From Euwallacea fornicatus (taxonomy: Eukaryota > Arthropoda > Insecta > Coleoptera > Curculionidae), in NCBI RefSeq assembly GCF_040115645.1, contig NC_089546.1:2391001-2455000 (forward strand): a stretch of 64,000 nt of DNA. The letters are read 5' to 3'. Numbering within the stretch: position 1 is the first letter of the stretch; each line of letters begins with the position of its first letter. Made by a program: the position numbers and the translations under genes. Below are positions 1-11,920 of this stretch, piece by piece. The notes under the pieces were generated by a model. That model was given only the letters and a program-made list of their open reading frames with translations. It had not been told where the DNA came from and searched no databases.

Positions 1-986
1 TAAATGTGAGTAAAATTTTTTATATACAGAATGACCTTTTAACGTTTCCAACGCGGCAGCGCGAAGAGCGAGTCATACCCTCCGGACGGGCGCCGATAGA
101 AGGTTGACTCCGATCGTTTCTCGTCATCATACATCTACATATCACATAACATTAAAACGTCTATTTCTGGTAATTGAGTAACAAAATTCATTCATTTCAT
201 ATTAAAAATGTTACCTTATTAACTTATATTATAGATTAAAATTTCAACACTTTACGATAATGTTTAAAGTATACGTCAGCACATAATGCAACATCACATT
301 TATTGCACAAGAAAATCGGTGCTTTACGTCTTTTATTTCTTGTGCAAACCACGCACTTTTTTCAATGTTTCTCTTTTAACGAGAAAAGTGGATGGAAAAT
401 GGCGTTCAATGAGCCGCAGTAGATTGTCCATAATTTGATTTACTGGTTCCAAAACATCTTGGTTTTATTTTAAGCTTTTTAATAATTTCTCTTATAAAAA
501 TTTAAAATAAGCGTATCGTACGATATACAGTACATTCCCACCTTTAAAAATAAGCCAATAGGTGAATGAGATAGGCGTAACCAGTCATTACTATGACACC
601 CCACTATTAAATGTCGATTGTTTCCCGTCCTAAACCTCCTATTAACCTCCTCCTATCTTACCCTGCGATTTGAGTCGCTTCCCGTCCAACAGGACAAAAA
701 TTCATATACGACTTGTCATTTCCAATGCTGAAAAGGTTAGAAACCCCTTAGGTTCCTATGAGTTTCTTTGTGATTGCACAATAATCATTTATGAGGATCT
801 TTATGACGCTGTTGCACTTGTATTTTAAACTGAGTGAAAATCTTACAGAGTGTTACAAAACAGCAGGGGGTCAATATTTTTTACTTGCGACTACTAGCAT
901 TTTATTTTCACGTGTTAAAATGTCTTCCCAGATTTTTGTACCCTGCGATGTAAGGGTACGAAGCCACGATGTTTAAAAAAAAATTT
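1..986. other. Non-coding, nothing recognised
   Basis: No convincing gene. The only open frame of note (791-976, 61 codons) has no recognisable motif and sits in AT-rich sequence, so I regard it as chance. Confidence 0.5.
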
Positions 987-2190
987 AATGCATCAGAAAA
1001 AAATTAATATTGCACTTAGCTTAAATTCGATTTTGATAGTTTCAGGGTAGATTCTCATGAAAGATCACTTTAGCAAACATGAATACGTATTTAGCTCAAA
1101 ATACATTCAGAGTGTTCACGATAACAACTTTAAACTTCACTTTTTTAACTTCGATTTCAGTTTTTTTTATTTTGGTATAAAATAATGTCACATTTATCTT
1201 AAATGTTAATAGAATTGTTAATTATTTTTGACAGACCTGCATTCGTGGCTAAGGGTCTCAGTATTTAGTGCGCATTGCTATGGTTTCGATGTTGTGTGTT
1301 TTAGGTTTGTTTAGCTCATTGACTAATTGATCTGACTAATGCTTGGTTTTTCTACTACCGATAAAGTGATGTCCAGTTGATTTTCTTCTCCTAAGACCCT
1401 ATTCTTTCGACTTCCCTTTTCATAATTAGCACTTGTCTGTTCAAAATGCTCCTTGAAACTCTCTAAGCTCATTACATCAATGTGCCCCTGTTAGAAAATT
1501 TTTGGACGTACTCGAGAGATGCCGAGAATCAATATTCATCACGTAAATCAATCACATGAATCGTACTGACAAGTTCTTGTTGAATATACATCATTCTGAT
1601 GGGCAGTTCTAAAATAGAGAGATTTTGAAGAAACAGCAACTGTAAATGGACTCATTTATGATTTTGTGTTGCTTCAAAATTTATCTAAAAAAGAAAGAAC
1701 GAGAGAAGAGGATTTTAGGAGAATAAAATCAACTGGAGATTACCTTATTAGTAGTAGAAAGCTAAGTATTAGTCAGGAGGTCAGTTAGCTGTTCAAACTT
1801 CAACAAACAACATCGAAACCATAACAACACATGCTAAATTTATGCAGACACTTAGCCACGAATGGAAATGTTTCAGAAATAATTAACAGTTTCATTAACA
1901 TTTCAGATAAATATGACAATTAATTTACAACAAAATGGAACATACTCAATTTTCATTTGTCCCATGTCACAACAAACACACCATCCTATTTGAAAAAAAT
2001 CGAGAATTGATCATGAATCGAAGTTGAAGAGTTGAACACTAAAGTTTTTGTTTTGAACACCCTGTACGTATTTTTGACGAATAAAGTATTTGTGCCTGCT
2101 AAGATGATCTTACGTGAGAATCTATCCTGAAATTGTCAATATCTAACCTAAGCTAACTGCGTTATTAATTTTTTTTTTATGAGACACTGT
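987..2190. mobile_element. Foldback (long inverted repeat) element 1, non-autonomous
   Basis: The left arm (about 987-1440) is matched by the reverse complement of the right arm (about 1690-2190), leaving a spacer of roughly 250 bp. Corresponding blocks include ATTCGTGGCTAAG near 1243-1256 against its complement near 1852-1864, GGTTTCGATGTTGT near 1280 against its complement near 1810, and CCAGTTGATTTT near 1374 against its complement near 1728. The arms are diverged (many substitutions and small indels), so the element is old. There is no transposase frame. The architecture fits a foldback or long-TIR MITE; the family is not known to me and the exact ends are approximate. Confidence 0.7.
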
Positions 2191-4059
2191 AAACGTCTAA
2201 ATTTTCGGTTAAAGAGTTATTCACTGCATCCCAGGGTAAAAAACATCAAGGGACTAATACAGGCTCAAGTGAGAATTCTGCCATGTGAAAAAATTCAGGT
2301 GGTCGCATTTAAAAACGTTACACTTTATGACTCCCCGTTTTTCTGGGACTCCCTGTAGGGTGGTCATTAATTTTAAAACTCGCCCTCAATAACATCCCAT
2401 AATTGTTTTGACATAATTTTATGAAATCTCAAATGAGCTCATAGGAGGCTGTTAAATGGACATCCTGTATGTGGGAGCTTCGAAATTTGACCAAAGGGCA
2501 CTTTCTTGAATTCGTGATCTTACGTTTTTCGCTCCGGGGACGAGAAAGAAAACGAATGCAACAATGCCGTTTCAAGACTTCTTATTGTGGCATTATGTCC
2601 ACCATTCCAGTGTTTGTCATTTGTGATCTACGCTCGGTATCAAGTGACAACGTGGCGGCTACTTACTGCGCGTAGTGATAAGATCGCGTGAAGATGCGCC
2701 TTGTGTGGCTTTGTAATGGATTGCGCTCGGCCACAACCGCCTTCTGAAAATCTTAATCTTGGGAACGTCTCCTTAACATAATTCCACATTGAGCAAAATA
2801 ATTTATCGGTTCTTGTCGGATTTACGTAAGCCGAAAGAATCTCCAGGCCAAACAATACCACGATCGGTTTAATATGTCATTGGCGAAATAACTGGGCATT
2901 TGGTGGAAGTAATGGACGGTCATAATTCTTGGTTAGAAGCGTAGTTTTGGAATCTTATCACCAAAATTCCATCGACATTTGACGGCTCTCTTATGGGTGT
3001 ATATCGGGAAGGTCTCTTGGTAATGCCAGTTATCTCCCCAGATCTATCGCCACGATAGTTTTCAGCTCGGATACCTTTTATTAGATGAATCGTTGCCGAT
3101 GCACCCACTTCCTCAATTCAACTCAAAGGTCAACTAAACACAGCTTATAATGTTTTAGTGTTTAATCATTTATCAGGGAATGGCGCTAAAAATCCTAAAC
3201 GGCATATATCACAGCGGATATCGTCCCATTCTGACACAAAATCGTCGGACCAACTACTGTTTTTATAGCTATTTTATTGCACTGCTTTCTGGCATTTCAC
3301 GTAATTAACCGACCATATAAAACACGTTATTTGCACTTTGTTAAATGTCTGTTATAGATATATTTCCATAAAATTCTTCATGGGAGACAAAATGTATGGT
3401 AATTTACCAGGAAGAAAAAATTAAGTTTATGTCGTAATTCGGGTAGATCATAGGAGTTCAACGATAAAATGTTTGATCATATCACTTCCCGAGCACGTCG
3501 GTCATTCTTCAGACGTGGCCGGCATCGATATTCGTCTCAGGCCCTTTCGGTTTTTGAAGCTGATCCCGCCGGGAGATTAGATCTGATCGATTTGTCGTTA
3601 TACCACATTATCGGGAGCTGTAGCTAACTGAAACTAAATAAATAAGGTTTTTATTATACATAGTGGATCAAAAGTCTCCCATAAGTTAGTTGAAAATTGA
3701 AGGAAATATTTTTCAAAAAATGCTGAGCATGTTAAGTAATGTTTTAATTGTGCCTTTTTTGACGTCGGAAACACGGATTACCCATGTAGTAGATAAATGT
3801 ATTTTTTTATTCTTTTATTATGGAACCCCATGTATATTATAGCGTTTTTGAGTTGTTTGAGAAAATCTGAACATATTTCATGCAACATACTTCAATCAAT
3901 AGTTTTCGAAAAAAAAACAAAAAATAGAAATATCTATAGAACCATTAATACTTAAAAATAACAATATAAAGTGCTATATCTAATGTATTGGACGTTCGAA
4001 CTATGCCGCGTTGACCGCTGGTAGTGGAAAAGCCGCAATTCACATTTCTCGACAAATTT
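2191..4059. other. Non-coding, nothing recognised
   Basis: Short open frames at 2469-2675 (+), 2640-2861 (-) and 2920-3108 (-) have no motif I recognise. The stretch 3480-3610 is locally GC-richer than its surroundings. No gene can be supported. Confidence 0.4.
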
Positions 4060-4450
4060 TCTTATTATTTCAAGGGGTATTTGTAGAGCTTCTTGAGTAA
4101 TTTTATTCTTTAAGTATTTTATTATTATTGGACTTATTTAAATACACTCTATGTCTCAGATAACCCCTTAAAAAAGTCCATAGGAGTGAGGTCAGGTGAT
4201 CTAGCAGGCCAATCTAATTCCTATGTTGCGAAATTACTTTAATAGCTATTGAATTTCGACATGAGTATGTTGAGGATGTCTCAAAGAACTCAAAAACGTG
4301 ATAATATACGTAGTTTCGTAACGAGATAAGTAGACAAATAAAGTTCATTTGTCAAATGGATAACTCCGTATACATGTCTCTTACGTCAGAAAAGGCATAA
4401 ATGAAAACATGCGTGCAAAAAATGCGTTCCAGCATTGTCATGAAAAATAT
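4060..4450 (-). pseudogene. Tc1/mariner-superfamily transposase remnant (catalytic C-terminus)
   Basis: On the minus strand 4170-4212 reads WPARSPDLTPMDFF, the block carrying the third catalytic acidic residue in Tc1/mariner-superfamily transposases of the kind common in insects. Around it the frame is full of stops and shifts; weak similarity may extend toward 4450, where the second catalytic block would lie. No terminal repeats were found, so this is a fragment of a larger decayed insertion. The motif is clear; the extent is a guess. Confidence 0.45.
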
Positions 4451-7400
4451 TTCTTTTAATTATTGATGAATTTACGCGGAACTTTTGACGCTCTATGTAT
4501 AAATCGCTAAGCCCACGGAAGTAAAGAACCATATTCCCCTCGTGGACTCGAATAAATTCCCTTGGGAGATAACGTCGACGTAATTACATCGCCAGCTCGT
4601 CAATTAACGGTGTGGTTTTACGATGCGATTTGCGACTCCCGGAATAATCTTTCTCCTGAAGTGTTACTTTTCTTTTCAACCAGTTTTAAAGCTCTATTTA
4701 AATAGAGATATTTCACTTGTTCACTCATTGCGTTTGTAGCACAATCCGCAAATCATTCGTCCATAACTCATCACATCTCTTCATTTAAACCTAATTGATT
4801 CAAATTGAGAATTCCTGCCTAAGTATGATTCTTCAATAAATCAAGGCCGTACAACTTAAAAGTTGTTTGTTGGTTTATGTTCAAGAAAGGAGTGTTCCAG
4901 TTTTTTAGTTATAGCGATTAGACCGAAACAATAGTCATAAATAAACCTTTGCTTTTGCAGCTTTTTGTCGCATTTTTAGCGCAATTTTCAAAAGTTCAGG
5001 TGGGGTTAATTGATTCTCTGATGGATCAAGCGTTCTGATTACAAAACTCGTTTCAGAGAACTTTTGGTCGTTGGTCGGAACATGTTGAAACGAAATATGG
5101 AACATAAATGCGAAAAATATTGAAAATTGTTGAAGTGGCAAATAAGTGAAATTGGTATACCGGGAACCGCAAATAAAGTGTTCTGCGGTGACAGTTGTTC
5201 GAAATCTAAAAGGCTCGAAAATCTGAGAACGACATTTAATTGGGGGGTGTTAGTAATAGGAAATTGTCAAATTTCGTAGGATTGGCTCAAATCTTTCAGT
5301 GATTATTTGTGATTTTCGAACATTACAGTTTTTTACTCATGTTTCGACAAATCCTGTAGGTACATATTTGTAATTAAAAAAATCTGAACTGATAGAGCAC
5401 AAAAATTAGCATCTTTTTCCTTATTACGTCACCTTCTATCGTTTTCTGTCATATTCTCATATTGAGAATTTTTAAGACTGTATGTATAAAGGACACCTCA
5501 CTTTCACGGTACATGCGAAAAAAATAAGCAAGCAAGGTACATTATATTGACCACAGGTTTCTTTAAGGAATTTCAGATTACAAACCAAAGAAGGTTTTTC
5601 ATTTACAAATTAAAAATATAAATTTTCTGAAATCAATCACAATTAAGTTAAAAACACGTATAAATGACATAACGGTTGGTTACAAATTATGGGCACTTCG
5701 CGCATGGTACCTTTTTTAATATCAAAGCACCAATTATAACTGAGATTTTTTTTGAATAAAAATTTAATTTCAGGAAGAGTTACGCAGGTATAGGCAGTAA
5801 TAGAAATTATAAACAATTTTTGTTCCTACAAATGATCTTCGCCCCGCGCCAGCACTTTAAAACAAGTAGGATTTGTTTAATTTCCATAAATTATAAATAT
5901 ATAAATCATGCAAAATCCCTTGAATACGTACCAAATTTTTTTGTTTGACACTTCATAATACCGGCGGTCTCAAAATTGCCCTCGATGACTGAAAAACGAT
6001 CCTTCTGGATCAATTGCCATAAATTGCCGAACTTTCGCAGTAAATGTGGTTGATAGAGACCTTTGTTGTAATTTCTTCGCCATTTTAAAGAACGTAATTG
6101 CACTAGACGCCACTACTTTCACTCACTTTTTTCTTATCAGAGTCATCAGAGTTGTGCGCAAGTGATAGTGTCAGTAACCCACACAAAGTAACACGTTTTC
6201 AGAATTTATTTGGCGATAACTAGTTTTGACAAAAAAATACCAAAAAAAATTGGCACAAACTGTATCTAATTCTTTTGATGGACGTTTATTTTAGTAAATC
6301 AACTTTCAAACTGGTAAAAATTGTCAATTTTTTTGGACTTTTCATTGCAATTTTGGTCAGGAGAAATCACCCATTTTGCAGCTGGCATATTAGCGGCTTC
6401 AAGCGCTTTACGGGTTTGATTTGAAGTTCAATCGATTTTTGAAAATAAATTTCCAGAGACTTATTAATGCATTGTAAGTCTGACAATGAGATTTCCATAC
6501 GTGTTTAGGACGTAGAACTCATCACAATTTCCATACCCAGTAAAAACGAATGAAAGCAGAAATAGATAATAGAGTTTAAGCTTTCGGCAATATGGATAAG
6601 ATGACCAAATATTTCAGTAGGAATATTCTGCAAAATACCTATAAAAGGAAAAATTGATAATTCTATGAGCATATATGAATCTCTAACATGATCATTACGT
6701 AGACATCATCGGTGACGAAGAGAACATTATAAAGTTTTGAAGACCAAACGTTAAGAGAAAAACCAATGATTTTCCCCAATTTGATTGTGAGCAAATTAAT
6801 TATGGATATGAATAACTTTATTGTTAATATGAGTGAATTATTTAACCCTTCCTCGACTCTAATCGCGTGACGAAACAATGAAGTTAATTCCTAAGAAGAT
6901 TTTCAACGCTCTGTTTGGCAAAGCGTATCGTTACAAACCGATCTTCAGCCATCAACAGCCGAAAATATTTGAAAGATATTCCATGTGAAAATATTATTTA
7001 AATAATCCTTGCGGTCAAATTCCATGTCAGTGAGTATCTAGCCATCAAGTGACAGTTCAGGTGCCTATCTCCTTCGTTATCTTTCTGGTCAAGTAATTTC
7101 GTCTATCCTTTGCGTGAATATTTTTGTTATGCAATGACGACTTAATACGAATTATGTCTTCGGCCATATCGCGAATCATTATCAGCACGCACACACGTCA
7201 CTAAGAAGGACCAATCAGGACCCAGAGGCACCATTTCGGACAAAATATTGGGGCGGTACGTCTGTTCGATTTTAATGAGTTTACATTGCCGGACTTTTCG
7301 TCCGAAAATTGCTTCGGACAGGGCCGTATTTGCTGTAATGGGGCCGTTAGTCTGGCAAGTGTTTGCATATTTGGGCCATAAAAGTCCCGATTTAGCTAAA

Positions 7401-8228
7401 TCCTTGAAATTATGAGACACCTTTGTTGTTTCTCGACAAGCGTTCGTTGCCTTATTGAAATTTAAAACAGCTCAATTCGAGAATTATTTATATAAGTATA
7501 CGTTTCCGTTAGATTGTGTTCACGTCCATCCCAATCGTAAATTGTTAGGTACCATGCGTGAGTGCGTAACCGAACCTAACGCTTAATTTTCGTGTGCACC
7601 AACCCGCATCTGTGGTGCCCTTTTCGCATTCACGAAGCGAGTTATTTGCGGTTTGCACGTTACGAAACGAATTTATTACCTGGGTACCGTCACACACATA
7701 AAAACCGTCAATGGTTCAATTAACAATAATTAATATTGATTGCGGAGCCCCAACGATAATGGCATCGCTTAATGAATACAGAAAGAAATGGTCTAAAACA
7801 AAGAAGAACGGAAATATTTTCGATTTTAAAATGATAATGTAATTCCATTATACTGGTGGTACGACTCAATCATAAATCATGACCCTAATTGGCAGTGCCC
7901 CAACAAGACTCGATATGGTACCACTGTGTTTTGTAACTGGATTAGTATGGACATATGAAATTCAACTTCAGACTGGCTTACGTTGACATTCAAATTATAT
8001 GTATAAGTCTCTAGTCTGATGGTATTATTTGATGATTTTTTTTCTTGATTCGTCATAATGCTGAAAATATACGGATTTTCTGGAACTTTTTCAGTATTTA
8101 TAAATTGCAGAATCTGAATTTCCTCAAGTTTCTCGATATTGAAGAAAAAAATTATAATATGCTCAGAATTTGTGATTCGAATTTTATATTTTTAAAAATG
8201 TGAAATTGGGAGATTACTTTGATTTTAC
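4451..8228. other. Non-coding, nothing recognised
   Basis: AT-rich DNA without a supportable gene. Minus-strand frames at 4935-5141, 5906-6103, 6663-6878 and 7142-7420 carry no known motif. The 7.1-7.7 kb part is GC-richer and looks like single-copy DNA. A perfect 16-bp palindrome (CTCTATTTAAATAGAG) lies near 4692. Confidence 0.4.
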
Positions 8229-9227
8229 ACAAGGTATCTTAAAAAACTGACAAAGCTATAACTCATTTACTTATAACTGGATTTTGATGAACTAAAAACC
8301 AAATAAAATGGCATTTTTAGACTACTAAATAACGTCAAAGTTGATTCTTTTAAGTCAAATTCTTCTGCTTTAGGTGTCAATTTCAGAAGTTCAAAGAGAA
8401 TTCCATTTTATTTTAATTTTTTGATTGAAAATATTTTTCTGCTTCTGCATTTTGATTTATGGCAAGTGAATGCTGAGACAATTTTAAATCGAAAAAACAT
8501 TTTTAATATATTTTTTTATTACAAATACATTCACTTGAATATTACAAAAATGATTTTCTTTTTACATTTAACAAGGTATTTATCGAAATTGACACTTGAT
8601 AATTGTCGCCAATAACAACACTAATAACCATTTTTATTACACTAAAGAACTAATTTACAATAATCACACTTGCGACGTAACTGTCCACAGAAAAGTATAA
8701 GGAAGAATAATGTGGTTCCGATAAAGGGCGGCTTTATCTTGTCCCTTCTCACTGAGTATTATATGGGGGCCACTTGTCCATGGCGCCAGGCATCTTTGCA
8801 CAAGATGATACAATAGGATGAGAAGGAATGCAATGCAGATGACCACAGAATAACACAGTTGGCCCCACAACGGTACAGATGGTTACATAACTTATAATGT
8901 CTAAATTTAAGTTACTTATGGCTATATAACTCATATATTGTTCATATTTTTTCCATTTTTTCCAGTTAAAAGTTGTTTTAACATTAACTTGTCATACATC
9001 CTGAACTCCAGAAAAATGTTTTCTATGAAAAAATATTTTTAAAAATTAGGAATTATATTTAAAATTTTCAAGTTGACAACTGGAGTAGAAGAAGTTGAGT
9101 TAAAAAAAATCAGTTTTGATGTTACCTAGTAGCTCTGAGAAACATAATTTTATACGGTTTTTAGTTTATCAAAACCGGTCATAAATTACTGAGTTATAGC
9201 TTCGCCTATTTTTTTGAGATAATCTGT
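8229..9227. mobile_element. Foldback (long inverted repeat) element 2, non-autonomous
   Basis: The left arm (8229 to about 8440) is matched by the reverse complement of the right arm (about 9010-9227). Both ends start ACA(A/G)...TATCT(T/C)AAAAAA and both contain AAGCTATAACTCA, TTTTGAT(G/A)AACTAAAAACC, a GTTGATTCTTTT/CTGATTTTTTTT block and an ATTCTTCTGCTTTAGG/ACTTCTTCTACTCCAG block in the same order. The middle 570 bp are unrelated and have no coding potential that I recognise. This is a second long-TIR, transposase-less element whose arms do not obviously match element 1. Confidence 0.65.
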
Positions 9228-10654
9228 ATTTGAAATTTAGTATAACAGTTTATGGACGAAAAATAGAGCTTTTTTCGCATCTTTGGGATTGCGCATGTAG
9301 TACCCAGTATATTGTAGTAGATACATAGTACTGGAGTGATTTAACAGCTGAAAATTCTGAATTTTCGCGAACCTGTCAGTAACAGTTAAATTTTTATTAA
9401 CAGGTTTCTGTGGTTATTTAATTCAAGAAATAACAAAAGTGTGCCCAGACGGGACGTTAATTTCAGACGATAATATTTCCGATGTTAGCACATAATTTCC
9501 GACCCAAAACGTACTGTTCAGAAATACAAGAACCTGCAGCTTTTCGCAAAGATGCCCTTGTTCATATATCTTCGGCAGATGCGAGAGACATAAAACACCA
9601 TTTACCATGTAGTCTTGAAACACTTTCATATTCGTCTTGGCCGAGTCACCCTAAAAGAATTAACGGTGAGTCCGGGATATGTTTTATTGCCTACATATCT
9701 CCGATTTCAAGGCTTATCTTGGAATCAGAGGCTTATAATGGCTTATAAATGAACACTATGCCAAACCAACGTTGTAAGCGCCAAAATATTCAAATGTTTG
9801 ATTTCTATATAAAAACGAGCTATGTATCAAACGGTATAATAATGTTTACATAAGATTAATTTGGGTAATTTTTTGAGAAATTTGTAAAAAAATGAAAATC
9901 GTCTGATTCGCATTGTTTAAGACAACAACGTTGTAGATATAACACCGTTGTAAATAATGCGAAGAACGGGTTTATATCATGTTATTGTGAACGAGAATGG
10001 TAGATTGTTTGTATTTACTTGTGATTGACAATGGAGGTTGGCTTGTCGGCTGCTACGATTACGCATATAAACAAAGACAAGAAAAAGACACTAAATATTG
10101 ATAAATGGATAAAAAATGTAAGAGAAGCTAATAAGGATGCTGGCAAATCGTACGCTTCTTCTAGAAATTTCTTGAAGTCAGTTGTTTCACCTCCGGGAGA
10201 GGTGATCAATCTAAAATCTATACTAAACAAAATTCACACATAAAAATTTACAAGGTACATGGTATTTCACACAAGTTTGCTTAAGATTTAAAAAAATTGT
10301 GGTGACCAAGGACAAATTCTTATGAAGTATAACGCACAACGAAGAGTTTTCATTAATGTATTATCTCTTTTGTACATGAACAAATTTACGATAGGGACTA
10401 CTTTTTTGGAAACGTGTTTGTAAATGTAAAAATAGTGCATCGTGCAATTCTGAAATGTTGGTTGGTCAACATAAAGCTCTATTCAAGAACTTCAGGAAAC
10501 TTAATTATAATTTTCAGTCCCAGTTTTTGAGTCACTCAATTAAAATTGAAGAGTCCAAAAGCAAAAGTGTTCCAGAAGATTTGTGTCGTCGTTACCGTTC
10601 AGCAAAGTACACTGTGAATACAGTACGGATACGTAAAGCTACTTTTTGCTAATA

Positions 10655-11920
10655 AGTGTTTCAGTTAATAATGTCGATTTTTTTTGCAAAATTTAAACGT
10701 TTATTTCTATAACAAATTCAATTATATTAATAGTCAAAATATTAGCCGTCGTTAGTAATGACTTTTCTCACCTTTCCGTCAAAAAATCGACTCCGTGCCA
10801 AAGGCATTCTTTGGTTTTTGAGGTCAACCAATTATCAAGCCAAATTTCTAACCCTTCGTGAGAATGGAAGTGCTGCTGTAAAAGTGCGTGTTGCATTGAT
10901 CGGAATAAGTGATTGTCCCAAGGGGCTAAAACCGGCGAGTATGGCGGGTGGTGCTGGGACGTCCCATTTAACGTTTTTTAAATATTTTTTTGCCGACATT
11001 TCAGCATGAGGCCGAGCATTGTCCTGTTGAAAAATAACTCTATCGTGTCTTTGGGCGTGCTCTGGTCTCTTTTCCTCGGTTTCATTTTATCAATTCTCTT
11101 CGGTATCGATCGCCACCAACCGTTTCACCAGATTTCAGCAATTCGTAAAACACAACTCCCTTCGTATCCCACTAAATGCGCAGTAAGACCTTCTTTACAT
11201 GGTTATTGTGTGCTGGTTGTGATTTTGATGGTTGGCCTGGATCTACCCATGATTTTTTGAGTTTTGGGTTGTCAAAAATTAATTCACTTTTCATCACCTG
11301 TAATAACTCTATGCAAAAAACCCTTTCGTTTCTGCCCGGTTAGCAAAACTTCACAAATGGTTTTTCGCTTTTCAATATACACTTTTATGGCACCCATTTT
11401 CCACCCTTCTGAACTTTTTCCAATGCATGTGGACGTTTGAAAAAGGTGGGTTGGGCGGCATTCAAGATTTCTACCAATTGTTCCAATGTTTCAGTGAGAT
11501 TCTCGTACAATAATTCTTGTAAATCAGCGTCTTCAAATTTCTTAGGCTGTTCTTGGTCGTTCCTCGTCTTTTATGTCAAAATCGTCACTTTTGAAACGGT
11601 TAAATCATCGTTAACAACTTTTTTTTCATAAAGCATGTTCACCATATACTTCAAGTGACCATCGATAACTTTCGACAGCCGTTTTTTTCAAATGAAAGAA
11701 GGTTATTAAACTTTCCAGCAAAATGCGTTTTCCAGGCACGAAAGTCGCCACATCCAAAGCTGTGAAAACTATTTTTATTACACAGTGGCAATTAATAGCA
11801 AACCGGCTTTAAACACAGTATGTTTACCTCTCAAGACTCTATCGATATAGCTAGTTTATATTAACAAATGAATCAGTAACGCAATCTCTTACGAAAATCG
11901 ACATTATTAACCGAAACATC
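10655..11920 (-). mobile_element. mariner element nested in the DUF7869-type transposon
   Basis: Both ends carry TGTTTC(A/G)GTTAATAATG followed by TCGATTTT (left from 10657; right, as reverse complement, ending 11918), and each end is flanked by TA (10653-10654 and 11921-11922), the target duplication of the Tc1/mariner superfamily. The length of 1,266 bp is that of a complete mariner. The transposase inside runs on the minus strand and is broken. The coding sequence of the surrounding element continues on the far side, which shows this is the younger insertion. Confidence 0.85.
10745..11765 (-). pseudogene. mariner DD34D transposase pseudogene
   Basis: Read on the minus strand from about 11760: RILLESLITFFHLKKTAVES (HTH start; mariner consensus has FxLKKTAAES), later LLTGQKRKGFLHRVITGDEK with the first catalytic Asp, DNPKLKKSWVDPGQPS, IFQQDNARPHA with the second Asp (near 11010-11045), YSPVLAPWDNHLF (near 10900-10930; the usual SPDLAP has become SPVLAP but the final Asp remains) and the C-terminal RWEKVIT-like block near 10755. 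Several frameshifts and stops, including TGA where GDEKW should have Trp, make it non-functional. The order of blocks and the D...D spacing are those of mariner transposases of about 345 residues. Confidence 0.85.

Noticed and set aside
9404..9495. Possible terminal coding exon (after AACAG; FCGYLIQEITKVCPDGTLIS and a further short stretch to TAA)
   Set aside because: A good acceptor and 29 open codons, but no homologue comes to mind and no neighbouring exon fits; the overlapping 88-codon frame 9482-9748 with a GTGAGT donor at 9665 is equally unsupported.
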